Shown piece by piece: positions 38,193 through 50,247 of a DNA stretch of 64,000 nucleotides. This stretch comes from Bog-473 sp963840245 (GTDB lineage Bacteria > Actinomycetota > Acidimicrobiia > Acidimicrobiales > RAAP-2), in the NCBI GenBank assembly GCA_963840245.1, contig CAWIYI010000033.1:1-64000 (forward strand), written 5' to 3'. The number at the start of each line of letters is the position of its first letter. Position 1 is the stretch's first letter. A program made the translations under genes and the position numbers. Under the pieces are notes generated by a model. The model had not been told where the DNA came from. It ran no database searches and saw only the letters and a program-made list of their open reading frames with translations.

Positions 38193-40232
38193 ATGCCCGA
38201 GTTCGAGGTGGTCTCCCCGTTCCAGCCGTCGGGTGACCAGCCCACGGCCATCACCGAGCTGGCGGCGGGCGTGCGGCGGGGTGACTCGTACCAGACGTTG
38301 CAGGGCATCACCGGCTCGGGGAAGACGGCGACCATCGCCTGGATGATCGAGCAGGTCCAGCGTCCGACGCTCATCATCGAGCCGAACAAGTCGCTGGCCG
38401 CGCAGCTCTCCTCGGAGTTGCGGGACCTGTTCCCGAAGAACCGGGTCGAGTTCTTCGTCTCCTACTACGACTACTACCAGCCCGAGGCCTACCTCCCGAC
38501 GACGGACACCTACATAGAGAAGGACTCGTCCATCAACGACGAGATCGACCGCCTGCGCCACGCCACGACGTCGTCCCTCCTCATGCGTCGTGATGTCATC
38601 GTGGTGGCCTCCGTGTCCTGCATCTACGGGTTGGGCTCTCCCGACGAATACCGCGACCGCATCCTGGGCGTGTCCGTGGGAGAGCAGATCGACCAGCGGG
38701 ACATGCTGCGCCGGCTGGTCGACCTGCAGTACGCCCGCAACGACGTCAACCTCGTGCGCGGCACCTTCCGGGCGCGCGGGGACACGGTCGAGATCCACCC
38801 GGCCTACGAGGAGCAGGCGCTCCGTGTCGAGTTGTTCGGGGACTCGGTCGAGCGCATCGTCCCGTTCGACGTGCTGACGGGGGAGATGGGGGAGGAGATG
38901 GAGGACGTGGCGGTCTACGCCGCCACGCACTACGTCACGGGCGACGACATCATCCAGCGCGCCGTCGGCACCATCGAGGTGGAGCTACGGGAGCGCCTCC
39001 AGGAGTTCCAGCGGGAGGGCAAGCTGCTCGAAGCCCAGCGCCTCCGGGTCCGGACCGAGCACGACCTCGAGATGCTGGCCGAGACCGGTGTGTGCTCGGG
39101 CGTGGAGAACTACAGCCGCCACCTCGACGGCCGCGCCCCGGGGGAGACGCCGTTCACGCTGCTCGATTTCTTCCCCAAGGACTACCTCTGCGTCGTCGAC
39201 GAGAGCCACGTCGCCGTCCCCCAGCTGCACGGGCAGTACGCCGGTGACCGCTCCCGCAAGGACGTGCTGGTCGAGCACGGCTTCCGCTTGCCCTCGGCCA
39301 AGGACAACCGTCCCCTCCGCTTCGACGAGTTCGTCGAGCGGGTGCCCCAGTGCGTGTTCGTGTCCGCCACGCCCGGCCCGTTCGAGCTCGAGCACTCCCG
39401 TCAGGTTGTGGAGCAGGTGATCCGTCCGACCGGGTTGGTCGATCCCGAGGTGACGATCATGCCCACCAAGGGCCAGGTCGACGACCTGCTCGCCCGGATC
39501 GGGACCACCGTGGCGGCCGGCGGCCGCGTCCTGGTGACGACGCTCACCAAGAAGATGGCCGAGGACCTGACCGACTACCTGGCTGACGCCGGCGTCCGGG
39601 TGCAGTACCTGCACTCGGACATCGACACCATCACCCGGATCGAGATCCTGCGCGAGCTGCGGTTGGGTTCCATCGACGTCCTGGTCGGCATCAACCTCCT
39701 GCGGGAGGGGCTCGACCTGCCCGAGGTCGCCCTGGTGGCCATTCTCGATGCGGACAAGGAGGGCTTCCTGCGCTCGGCCTCCTCGCTCATCCAGACCATG
39801 GGGCGGGCCGCCCGCAACGTCGACGGCATGGTCGTCCTCTACGCCGACACGGTGACCGACTCCATGCGCGAGGCCGTGTCCGTCACCCAGCGCCGCCGCG
39901 AGGTGCAGATCGCCTACAACCGGGAGCACGGGATCGACCCCCAGACCATCCGCAAGTCGGTCACCGATATCCTCGAGCGCCTGCGCGGGACGAGCGGGGG
40001 AGTGGCCAAGGCGGGCCGCAGTCGGGCCGAGGTGCGCAAGAACGCGGCGGTCCGGGGCAACCGGCGCCCCGCGCTGCTGGCCGATGGCGACGCCTCGACG
40101 CCGGCCGAGGCGGTCGAGCTCATGGCGCAGCTGGAAGCGGAGATGAAAGCGGCTGCAGCCGAGCTCCGCTACGAGGAGGCGGCCCTGCTGCGCGACGAGA
40201 TCGCCGACCTGCGGGCCTCCGTCCCCGGCTGA
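38193..40232 (+). CDS. uvrB: Excinuclease ABC subunit B
   Basis: Damage-verifying helicase of nucleotide excision repair, 679 aa. It has PSGDQPTAI (Q motif), Walker A GITGSGKTAT, and the beta-hairpin region YYDYYQPEAYLPTTDTYIEK. DEAD-like VVDESHV, the later helicase motifs HSDIDTITR and GINLLREGLDLPEVAL, and RAARN follow. The C-terminal UVR domain (ELRYEEAALLRDEIADLR) binds UvrC. Complete length, intact frame. Confidence 0.98.
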   Translation: MPEFEVVSPFQPSGDQPTAITELAAGVRRGDSYQTLQGITGSGKTATIAWMIEQVQRPTLIIEPNKSLAAQLSSELRDLFPKNRVEFFVSYYDYYQPEAYLPTTDTYIEKDSSINDEIDRLRHATTSSLLMRRDVIVVASVSCIYGLGSPDEYRDRILGVSVGEQIDQRDMLRRLVDLQYARNDVNLVRGTFRARGDTVEIHPAYEEQALRVELFGDSVERIVPFDVLTGEMGEEMEDVAVYAATHYVTGDDIIQRAVGTIEVELRERLQEFQREGKLLEAQRLRVRTEHDLEMLAETGVCSGVENYSRHLDGRAPGETPFTLLDFFPKDYLCVVDESHVAVPQLHGQYAGDRSRKDVLVEHGFRLPSAKDNRPLRFDEFVERVPQCVFVSATPGPFELEHSRQVVEQVIRPTGLVDPEVTIMPTKGQVDDLLARIGTTVAAGGRVLVTTLTKKMAEDLTDYLADAGVRVQYLHSDIDTITRIEILRELRLGSIDVLVGINLLREGLDLPEVALVAILDADKEGFLRSASSLIQTMGRAARNVDGMVVLYADTVTDSMREAVSVTQRRREVQIAYNREHGIDPQTIRKSVTDILERLRGTSGGVAKAGRSRAEVRKNAAVRGNRRPALLADGDASTPAEAVELMAQLEAEMKAAAAELRYEEAALLRDEIADLRASVPG

Positions 40233-40291
40233 GCCGCCATTGGTCCGGCCCACCGGCCCAGGTCGACCCGCCGGGGCTAGCGTCTCGCCCC

Positions 40292-40672
40292 GTGCCCACC
40301 ACCGCCCAGCTCCGCCAGGCCATGGAGCGCTACGCCGCGGTCGTCAGCTCCAAGGACGCCGACGCCTACGCCGCCCTCTTCACTCCCGACGCCGTCCAGA
40401 TGGACCCCTACCCGAGCGGCCTCCGCAAGGGCCGGGACGAGATCAGGGACTTCATCCAGTCCGGTTTCGACGGCTGCGAGACCATGACCTTCACGGTCGA
40501 AGAGGTCCACCCGGTGGCCGACAAGGCCGCCATCCGCTTCCAGATCACGCTGACCCTGGCCGGCAACGCCACCATGGAGATCCGGGGTGTCGAGATCTTC
40601 ACCGTCACCGACGACGGGCTGATCAGCGCCGTCGAGGCCTACTGGGGCGAAGAGGACGTGACCTTCGCCTGA
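40292..40672 (+). CDS. SnoaL-like / NTF2-fold protein
   Basis: 126 aa cone-fold protein of the ketosteroid-isomerase superfamily: YAAVVSSKDADAYAALFTPDAVQMDPY, GRDEIRDFIQ and the C-terminal strand EIFTVTDDGLISAVEAYW. Members are isomerases, polyketide cyclases or binding proteins; nothing here picks one. GTG start with TAGCGT eight bases upstream (40278-40283) and no ribosome site, so it may also be leaderless. It is flanked by uvrB and uvrA without evident functional link. Confidence 0.82.
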   Translation: MPTTAQLRQAMERYAAVVSSKDADAYAALFTPDAVQMDPYPSGLRKGRDEIRDFIQSGFDGCETMTFTVEEVHPVADKAAIRFQITLTLAGNATMEIRGVEIFTVTDDGLISAVEAYWGEEDVTFA

Positions 40673-40752
40673 CACCCTCCCCCGGGGATTGCCGGGCGGC
40701 GGTTGCCGGGCGCGGGCAGCGACGCCGCCGATCCGACGGTGGCGGCTCCACG

Positions 40753-40803
40753 GCGGTGACCCCGACGCTGTGACGCCCGGCGCGGTGACCCCGACGCCGT
40801 GAC
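40753..40803 (+). repeat. Two 22-bp direct repeats upstream of uvrA
   Basis: GCGGTGACCCCGACGC followed by YGTGAC occurs at 40753-40774 and 40782-40803 with one mismatch (29-bp period), just before the uvrA promoter. Possible regulator site, or simple slippage; no known operator matches. Confidence 0.6.
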
Positions 40804-40836
40804 CAGGGGCCGGGATGAGGTGAGACAGCGCGCCGG

Positions 40837-40842
40837 TATCCT
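40837..40842 (+). promoter_or_regulatory. -10 box TATCCT, leaderless uvrA promoter
   Basis: TATCCT ends six bases before ATG 40849, with no Shine-Dalgarno sequence. This is the classic arrangement for an actinobacterial leaderless mRNA. Confidence 0.55.
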
Positions 40843-40848
40843 CATCGG

Positions 40849-43716
<2,868 letters not shown>

Positions 43717-43740
43717 CGCACCGACGTCGCCAGTCACATA

Positions 43741-43782
43741 CGGCACTGCCGGGACGGCACTGCCGGGACGGCACTGCCGGGA
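43741..43782 (+). repeat. Three tandem copies of a 14-bp palindromic unit
   Basis: CGGCACTGCCGGGA is repeated exactly three times (43741-43754, 43755-43768, 43769-43782), 25 bases after uvrA. Each unit contains the inverted repeat CGGCA-C-TGCCG, so the array can form serial small hairpins. It may act as a terminator or as a repeat hotspot. Confidence 0.75.
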
Positions 43783-43960
43783 ACGGTCCAGACAGCACCC
43801 GCGACAGCGTGACCGCAGCGGCACCCGCTCAGCAGTCCCCCCAAAGAACGGTCGCTCCCGAACCGCGTTGTGTCAGTGGGTTTCGCAGTGGTTTTGTTTC
43901 GCGTTCTGTCCCGCGTTGTGTCCCGCTGCGCTGTGACACCCAAGTGCTTGCATCGAACAC

Positions 43961-45131
43961 ATGGAGTTGGAGAACTTCGCCGAGGCACTCGAGGCACTGG
44001 TGGCCTCGGGGGCGGCGAACTACGGCGACGGCGCGTCGATCGAGGAGCTGCACCGGCTGCTCTCGCGCTTTGAGTCCTTCGTCACCGAGGCGACGGCAGC
44101 CTTCGAGGCGGGCGAGGAGTGGGCGGCCGACGGGGCCAAGACGGCCTCGGCGTGGATCGCCACGCGGTGCCGGCTCCCGCGCCGCGCCGCCCGGCGCCGG
44201 GTGCGCCTCGGTCGGGCCCTGCGCCATCTGCCCGAGTGCGCCGAGGCCTGGCGTGAGGGGGCCATCGGGCTCGACGCCGCCCAGGCCCTCGCCTCGGCGA
44301 GGCGCCAGCGCACCGAGTCCGCCATGGCCCGCGACGAGTCGATGCTCGTCGCCCAGGCCAAGCGAGATGGGCTTCGAGGACTTCTACCGGGCCCTTTCCT
44401 ATTGGAAGCAGCTGGCCGACCCCGACGGGGCCGACGCCGCCGAGGAGGACCGCAAGGCCGCCCGCAACGTGTTCGTAGAGGCCAGCTTCAGCGGGATGTG
44501 GCTGGGCCAGATGACCCTCGACCCGGTCTCGGGTGCCATCGTCTCGGGCGAGCTCAACCGCCTCGAGCACGATCTCTTCGAGGCCGACTGCGCCGAGGCC
44601 AAAGAACGCCTGGGGCGCCCGGCTCGCCTCGACGAGCTGGCCCGCACCTCGGCGCAGCGCCGGGCCGACGCCCTCGTCGAGATGGCCACGCGCAGCGCCA
44701 CCGCCCCCGCCGAGGGCATCCGCCCCGCCCCGCTCTTCTCTGTCTTCGTCGGCTATGAGACACTCCACGGGCGCATCTGCGAGCTCGAGAACGGCACGGT
44801 GCTCGCCCCCTCGGCCCTCACCCCTTGGCTGGACTCGGCCTACTTCGAGCGGGCCATCTTTTCCCTCGGCAACCGGGTCGACGTCAGCGTGCGGGCCCGG
44901 CTCTTCAGCGGCGGGACCCGCCGGGCCATCGAGCTGCGCGACCGCATCTGCACGCACCCCTACTGCTACGAGCCCGCCGAGCGCTGCCAGGGCGACCACA
45001 TCGAGCCCTGGGCCGCCGGTGGAGCGACCACCCAGGAGAACGGGCGGCTGCTCTGCGGGTTCCACAACCGCCTGCGCAACCAGCGCGAGCGCCCGCCCCA
45101 GCGCCAGCGGCCCCCGCCGACGGCGGCCTGA
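43961..45131 (+). CDS. HNH endonuclease domain protein with DUF222 (13E12-like); one frameshift
   Basis: About 389 aa when repaired. The N-terminal part (FAEALEALVASGAAN... RLPRRAARRRVRLGRAL) is the DUF222 helical domain found in actinobacterial 13E12 repeat proteins. The C-terminus has an HNH nuclease: CTHPYCYEPAERCQGDHIEP, then GGATTQENGRLLCGFHNRLR. Near 44366 one extra C (GCC AAG C GAG ATG) separates the halves; removing it yields VAQAKEMGFEDFYRAL and one continuous protein. These genes are often multicopy and mobile. Function probably DNA cleavage; target unknown. Confidence 0.82.
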
Positions 45132-45202
45132 GGGGGCGGCCGGGCGCCCCGGGATTCACCCGTCGGTCGATTTGGCCCGGCGCAGTCGAAACCCCAAGTC
45201 GG

Positions 45203-45222
45203 CCGGCGCTTCGGCGCGCCGG
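45203..45222. terminator. Hairpin between convergent genes
   Basis: CCGGCGC, loop TTCGGC, GCGCCGG: a 7-bp stem in the 144-base gap between the convergent HNH and DUF427 genes. No T-run on either side, so terminator function is tentative. Confidence 0.4.
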
Positions 45223-45275
45223 AGCGCACATGCGGCTTGGAACTCAGCGCCCGTTCGATCCGACATGCGGCTGCG

Positions 45276-46040
45276 TCACGCCAGGTGCGTGCGCGGCCGC
45301 TCCAGCAACTGTCCGTCCAGGAACATATCGATCTTCTCGTTGTAGAAGGCGATCAACCCGGCGATGGGCAGTAGCTCTCGTGTGGGGAAGTCGTAGGTCC
45401 ACGCGATGTCGGGATGGATCCGCAACTCAACGTTGGCCGACCAGTAGCCGCTCGTTGTCCCCTTGTACGGGCAGGCAGTCTCCGTGTCGGACGGCACCAG
45501 ATGGGTGAAGTCGACGTCGGTCCGATCGATGTAATACCGCGTCGGGAGCCCGGTCTCGAAGCACAGAACGGGCGACGAGGTCTCGGCCAGCACGACGCCC
45601 TTGGACTCGACGCGTAGGCGCCGGCTGGAGCGCAGGGCGTCGACCCGCGTATATGGGTTGCGCGGGTGGACGAAGATCTGCTCGTCCTCCTCGAACCACG
45701 CATCGAATGCCGACCACGAGAAGCGGATGGTGTCGTCCAGGCCCTCCACCTTCGCGGCCGTGAGCACAGTGGCCGCGCTGGGCCGGTCGACGTCGCCGAC
45801 CCGCACGCCGTAGCGCCGGGCGTCGCCCCGCGACGTCTCCATGACCTGTTCCTCATCGATGAGCGCGTCGGCACGCACGTCAGCCAGCGGGATGTAGTAC
45901 TGCGGGTACGACGTGTTCTCCCACACGTAGCGGGCCGCGGTCGTGTCGACCACGGCCTGGCCCGCCAAATAGGCCCGGACTCGGCGCGGGACGGGCTGCA
46001 CGTGATTGACCGGTACGGGTGGGGCTGGAAAGTCGCTCAC
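45276..46040 (-). CDS. DUF427 protein (two tandem domains)
   Basis: 254 aa with two copies of the DUF427 fold. The first spans about residues 20-120 (RVRAYLAGQAVVDTT, YVWENTSYPQYYIPL). The second spans about 135-230 (RLRVESKGVVLAETSSPVL, LPTRYYIDRTDV, ACPYKGTTSGYWS). Function unknown; the domain is widespread in actinobacteria and fungi. GTG start with AGGAGG about 10 bases upstream. The upstream region holds the GAGTCAG/GGGTCAG repeat array. Confidence 0.88.
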   Translation of the reverse strand: MSDFPAPPVPVNHVQPVPRRVRAYLAGQAVVDTTAARYVWENTSYPQYYIPLADVRADALIDEEQVMETSRGDARRYGVRVGDVDRPSAATVLTAAKVEGLDDTIRFSWSAFDAWFEEDEQIFVHPRNPYTRVDALRSSRRLRVESKGVVLAETSSPVLCFETGLPTRYYIDRTDVDFTHLVPSDTETACPYKGTTSGYWSANVELRIHPDIAWTYDFPTRELLPIAGLIAFYNEKIDMFLDGQLLERPRTHLA

Positions 46041-46130
46041 TGCAATGGCCTCCTGTCGGTGCGGCGCCCGACCGTCGGGACCCTATCGGCGTTTCCGCAC
46101 AGTCGAGCACAGGCGAGTCAGCTGACTGCC

Positions 46131-46202
46131 GAGTCAGACGAGTTAGATGGGTCAGGCGAGTCAGATGGGTCAGACGAGTCAGATGGGTCAGATGGGTCAG
46201 TC
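46131..46202 (+). repeat. Tandem 9-bp repeat array (RRGTCAGAY type)
   Basis: Eight consecutive 9-base units alternating GAGTCAGAY and GGGTCAGRY, one degenerate (GAGTTAGAT). Isolated GAGTCAG copies continue to the nadA stop (46259) and one lies before the array. The array lies between the DUF427 start and the nadA stop. It may be a binding-site array or slippage-generated minisatellite. Confidence 0.8.
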
Positions 46203-46258
46203 GAGATCAGGGAGTCGAGTCAGACCGGCCAGCGAGTCAGCACCGAGTCAGCAGCGAG

Positions 46259-47353
46259 TCAGGTGATCGCCAGCATGCGCTCGAGCGCGACCCTGGCCCA
46301 CTCCGTCGTGTCCGCGTCGACGACGATGCGGTTCCGCACCTCGCCGTTCACCAGTCCCTCGAGGACCCAGGCGAGATGCTGGGGGTCGATGCGCGACATG
46401 GTGGAACAGGGGCACACCAACGGGTCGAGGCAGATGACGGTCTTGTCCGGCGACTCGTTGTTCAGCCGGTTCACCAGGTGGATCTCCGTCGCGACACCGA
46501 TGACCGCGCCGGGCGGCGCGGCTGCGACGGCCCGGATGATCGCATCGGTCGAACCCGTGACGTCGCCGAGCTCCACCACCTCGTGTGCGCACTCGGGGTG
46601 GATCATCACGATCCCCTCAGGGTGCTCGGCGCGAAATGCCTCGACGTGCTCGGGGCGGAAGCGCTGGTGCACCGAGCAGTGGCCCTTCCAGAGCAGAAGC
46701 GTCGACTCCTTCACCTCGCGGTCGCCGCAGCCGCCCAGCGGGAGCCGCGGGTTCCACACCCGCATGTCGTCGACGCCGTAGCCGAGCTCGAAGCCGGTGT
46801 TGCGCCCCAGGTGCTGGTCGGGGAAGAAGAGGACGCGCTCGCCCCTCTCGAGGGCCCAGGTCAGCACCGCCCGGGCATTGGACGACGTGCAGACCGCGCC
46901 ACCGTGGCGACCGACGAAGGCCTTCAGCGCGGCGGCCGAGTTCATGTAGGTGACCGGGATCAGGCCGTCCAGGTCGATGACGCGGCCGAGCTCGTCCCAC
47001 GCCTCCTCCACCTGGTCGATGTCCGCCATGTCGGCCATGGAGCACCCGGCATTGAGGTCCGGCAGGAGGACCTGCTGGTGGTCGCCCGTGAGGACGTCGG
47101 CCGACTCGGCCATGAAATGGACGCCGCAGAAGACGATGAACTCGGCCTCAGCCTGGTCGGCGGCCAGCCGGGAGAGCCCGAACGAGTCCCCTCGGGCGTC
47201 GGCCCAGCGCATGACCTCGTCTCGCTGGTAGTGGTGGCCGAGGATGAACAGCCTGGACCCGAGCGAGGTCTTGGCGGCGGCGATCATGTCCGCCAGTTCG
47301 TCCTCGGTTGCGGACGTGTAGCGCTCCGGAAGTGGCGTCTGAAGCCTGAGCAT
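46259..47353 (-). CDS. nadA: Quinolinate synthase A
   Basis: 364 aa [4Fe-4S] enzyme that condenses iminoaspartate with dihydroxyacetone phosphate for NAD synthesis. Candidate cluster cysteines are Cys104 in NAGCSMAD, Cys226 in WKGHCSVHQRF and Cys316 in CPCSTMSRI. FILGHHYQRDEV and HPECAHEV are further family motifs. The ATG at 47353 is preceded by AAGGGGG; the much longer open frame beyond it is antisense to uvrC and rejected. nadB and nadC are not in view. Divergent from uvrC. Confidence 0.96.
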   Translation of the reverse strand: MLRLQTPLPERYTSATEDELADMIAAAKTSLGSRLFILGHHYQRDEVMRWADARGDSFGLSRLAADQAEAEFIVFCGVHFMAESADVLTGDHQQVLLPDLNAGCSMADMADIDQVEEAWDELGRVIDLDGLIPVTYMNSAAALKAFVGRHGGAVCTSSNARAVLTWALERGERVLFFPDQHLGRNTGFELGYGVDDMRVWNPRLPLGGCGDREVKESTLLLWKGHCSVHQRFRPEHVEAFRAEHPEGIVMIHPECAHEVVELGDVTGSTDAIIRAVAAAPPGAVIGVATEIHLVNRLNNESPDKTVICLDPLVCPCSTMSRIDPQHLAWVLEGLVNGEVRNRIVVDADTTEWARVALERMLAIT

Positions 47354-47515
47354 CTGGTCTGCCCCCTTGTCGGGAGAGCATCGATATGGCCGGCGGGGAC
47401 AGCCTGGTCGCCCATCCGCGGGTATGTCGGCCTCGATGCGAGGTTGTATGCCGGAAACCAGGCCGGCCCAGCCAGTGTAACGCCCCCCACCAGCGGCTGC
47501 GCGAGAGTGGACCTG

Positions 47516-49381
47516 ATGCAGTATCGGCCTCCTACCGGCTCCATCCCGGACGCCCCGGGCTCCTACCAGTTCTTCGATGCCGAGGGCCGGGTCCTCTACG
47601 TGGGGAAGGCGAAGTCGCTCCGCCACCGCCTGCCCAGCTACTGGCAGGACTCGGCCAAGCTCATGCCGCGCACGGCCCAGATGGTGGCCCAGGCCGATCA
47701 CGTCGAGTGGGTGGTCGTCGACAGCGAGGTCGATGCCCTGATTCTGGAGCACTCGCTGATCCAGGCGCACCTGCCCCGCTACAACGTCCGCCTCAAGGAC
47801 GACAAGAGCTACCCCTGGCTCGCCGTCACGCTCAACGAGGAGTGGCCTCGGCCGGCCGTGGTGCGCGGGCGCAAGCGCAAGGGCGTCCGCTACTTCGGCC
47901 CCTACGGCAACGCCGGCGCCATCCGGTCGACGCTGGACCTGCTGGTCCGGAGCTTCCCCGTGCGCACGTGCTCGGACACCAAGTTCACCCGCCACGAGCG
48001 GTTGAGGCGGCCCTGCCTGCTCTACGACATCGACCGCTGTTCGGGCCCCTGCGTCGGCGCCGTCGACCACGCCGCCTACGACGGCTACGTCAACGACCTC
48101 ATGGGGTTCCTCTCGGGCGACACCGAGCCGGTGCTGGCCCGGCTCGAGACGGAGATGCTCGAAGCCAGTGAGGAGCTGCAATTCGAGCGGGCGGCCCGGC
48201 TGCGCGACCGGATCGCCGCCGTCCACAAGGCGGCCGAGTCCCAGCAGATGGTCTCGGACCGGGCCGAGGACTTCGACGTCGTGGGGCTGGCCGAGGACCC
48301 CCTCGAGGCCTCGGTCCAGATCTTCCGGGTGCGCCGGGGCCGCGTGGTGGGGCACCGGGGCTTCGTGGCCGAGAAGGTGGAGGACCTCTCGGGGCCCGAG
48401 TTCATGGCCCTGGTGGTCTCGCAGGTCTACGGCGCGGACGGGGCGGAGGTGCCGCGCCGGCTGCTCGTGCCCGAGGAGCCGGCCGACCGCGAGCTGCTGC
48501 AGCGCTGGCTGCACGCGGTGCGGGGAGGCCCGGTCGACATCGCCGTCCCGCAGCGCGGCGCCAAGCGCGCCCTGCAGGAGACGGTGACACGGTCGGCCGG
48601 CGAGGACCTGGCCCGGCACCGGCTGCGGCGCGCCGCCGACCACAACGCCCGCTCGAAGGCGCTGACCGAGCTGCAGTCCGCCCTGTCGCTGCGCGAGGCG
48701 CCGCTGCGGATCGAGTGCTACGACATGAGCCACCTGCAGGGCACCGACTACGTGGGCTCCATGGTCGTGTTCGAGGACGGGCTGGCCAAGCGTTCCGACT
48801 ACCGGCGCTTCAAGGTGAAGTCGGTTCCGGGCAACGACGACTACGCCGCCATGGAGGAGGTTCTGACGCGCCGCCTCACCGCCCTGAAGCAGCCAACCGA
48901 GGTACCGGCGGACGGACGGCCGCGCCGCTTCGCCTACCGACCCAACCTGATCGTCGTCGACGGCGGCAAGGGGCAGCTCGGGGTGGCCGAGCGCGTCGTG
49001 CGCGAGCTCGGGCTCGACGACGAGGTCGAGCTCGCCTCGCTGGCCAAGCAGTTCGAGGAGGTCTATCGGCCCGGTTCGCCCCACCCGGTGCGCCTGCGCC
49101 GGGGCTCCGACGCCCTCTACCTGTTGCAGCGGCTGCGTGACGAGGCCCACCGCTTCGCCATCACGTTCCACCGGGAGCGCCGGGGGAAGCGGATGACGCG
49201 CAGCATGCTCGACGACATCCCGGGCCTGGGGCCCGCCCGCAAGGCGCGGTTGGTCAAGGAGATGGGCGGGGTCAACGCCGTGCGGGCGGCCACACTGGAG
49301 GACCTGCTGTCCAGGTCATGGCTGCCCGACAACGTCGGACTCGCCGTCTACGAGGCGATGCACAAGGCTGGGGGGCGATGA
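47516..49381 (+). CDS. uvrC: Excinuclease ABC subunit C
   Basis: Dual-incision nuclease of excision repair, 621 aa. Residues about 10-95 are the GIY-YIG domain (PGSYQFFD, VLYVGKAKSLRHRL). The Cys-rich hinge is CLLYDIDRCSGPCVG. The UVR domain is near residues 200-240 (ASEELQFERAARLRDRIAAV). The RNase-H-like nuclease has RIECYDMSHLQGTDYVGSMV and VVDGGKGQL. Helix-hairpin-helix motifs (LDDIPGLGPARKARLV) end the protein. ATG 47516; a GTG three codons earlier is possible. Its stop overlaps rapZ (ATGA). Confidence 0.97.
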   Translation: MQYRPPTGSIPDAPGSYQFFDAEGRVLYVGKAKSLRHRLPSYWQDSAKLMPRTAQMVAQADHVEWVVVDSEVDALILEHSLIQAHLPRYNVRLKDDKSYPWLAVTLNEEWPRPAVVRGRKRKGVRYFGPYGNAGAIRSTLDLLVRSFPVRTCSDTKFTRHERLRRPCLLYDIDRCSGPCVGAVDHAAYDGYVNDLMGFLSGDTEPVLARLETEMLEASEELQFERAARLRDRIAAVHKAAESQQMVSDRAEDFDVVGLAEDPLEASVQIFRVRRGRVVGHRGFVAEKVEDLSGPEFMALVVSQVYGADGAEVPRRLLVPEEPADRELLQRWLHAVRGGPVDIAVPQRGAKRALQETVTRSAGEDLARHRLRRAADHNARSKALTELQSALSLREAPLRIECYDMSHLQGTDYVGSMVVFEDGLAKRSDYRRFKVKSVPGNDDYAAMEEVLTRRLTALKQPTEVPADGRPRRFAYRPNLIVVDGGKGQLGVAERVVRELGLDDEVELASLAKQFEEVYRPGSPHPVRLRRGSDALYLLQRLRDEAHRFAITFHRERRGKRMTRSMLDDIPGLGPARKARLVKEMGGVNAVRAATLEDLLSRSWLPDNVGLAVYEAMHKAGGR

Positions 49382-50247
49382 GCGAGTTCGTGGTGGTCAC
49401 CGGGATGTCCGGCGCCGGCCGTTCCACCGCGGCGGCGGCGCTCGAGGACGTGGGGTGGTTCGTCATCGACAACCTGCCGGCCGGCCTCATCATGAAGATG
49501 GTGGAGATGGTGGACCGCCCCGGGTCCGGCATCGAGCGCGTGGCCCTGGTGATCGGGCGCGGGGGTGCCAACACGGGAACGGAGTACTTCGACGACCTGC
49601 CCGACGTCCTCGACGAGCTGCGCGCCACGCGAAAACGGGTGAGGGTCGTCTTCCTCGATGCCGCGGACGAGGTCCTGGTGCGCCGCTACGAGGGCACCCG
49701 GCGGCGCCATCCCCTGGCGGCCCGCGGCGTGGAGGAGTCGATCGCCGACGAGCGCAAGCTGCTGGGGCCGGTGCGCGAGCGCGCCGACCTCCTCGTCGAC
49801 ACGAGCGAGCTCAATTCGAACCAGCTCCGGCTGCGCGTCCTCGAGGCGTTCGGCGGCGACGAGGCCCTGCAGATGCAGACGTCGGTGATCTCCTTCGGCT
49901 ACAAGCACGGCATCCCGCTCGACGTCGACGTGGTGTTCGACTGCCGTTTCCTGCCCAACCCCTTCTGGGTCGAGGAGCTGCGGCCCTTCAGCGGGATGGA
50001 CGAGCCGGTGCGCGCCTACGTCCTCGGCCAGCCCGAGTCGCAGGCGTTCCTCGAGAAGGTCGACGACCTGCTCACGAGCATCCTCCCGGCCTTCGCCCGC
50101 GAGGGGAAGTCGTACCTGACCATCGCCATGGGCTGCACGGGTGGGCGTCACCGCTCCGTGACGCTGGCCGAGGAATTGGCGGCACGGTTGCGCGACCACG
50201 GCGAGGGTGAGGCCGTGTCGGTGTTCCACCGGGACATCGACCGATGA
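49378..50247 (+). CDS. rapZ: RNase adapter / nucleotide-binding protein RapZ
   Basis: 289 aa P-loop protein (YvcJ/RapZ family). Walker A is VTGMSGAGRSTAA (Arg for Lys, frequent in this family), then VIDNLPAGL, VVFLDAADEVLVRRYEGTRR, SFGYKHGIPLDVDVVFDCRF and the C-terminal GCTGGRHRSV. In proteobacteria it controls GlmZ sRNA; in actinobacteria it lies with yvcK and whiA and binds nucleotide-sugar-related ligands. ATG overlaps uvrC; its stop overlaps yvcK. Confidence 0.95.
   Translation: MSEFVVVTGMSGAGRSTAAAALEDVGWFVIDNLPAGLIMKMVEMVDRPGSGIERVALVIGRGGANTGTEYFDDLPDVLDELRATRKRVRVVFLDAADEVLVRRYEGTRRRHPLAARGVEESIADERKLLGPVRERADLLVDTSELNSNQLRLRVLEAFGGDEALQMQTSVISFGYKHGIPLDVDVVFDCRFLPNPFWVEELRPFSGMDEPVRAYVLGQPESQAFLEKVDDLLTSILPAFAREGKSYLTIAMGCTGGRHRSVTLAEELAARLRDHGEGEAVSVFHRDIDR

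Noticed and set aside
44340..44400. Programmed frameshift in the HNH/DUF222 gene or in rpsA
   Set aside because: No slippery heptamer plus stimulatory structure was seen; each is explained by a single C gained or lost.
46110..46262. GAGTCAG array as a CRISPR
   Set aside because: Units are 9 bases with no spacers; it is a simple tandem repeat.
47354..49171. Long minus-strand extension of nadA opposite uvrC
   Set aside because: NadA motifs begin only at 47353, where a ribosome site is present; uvrC on the plus strand is full length with all domains.
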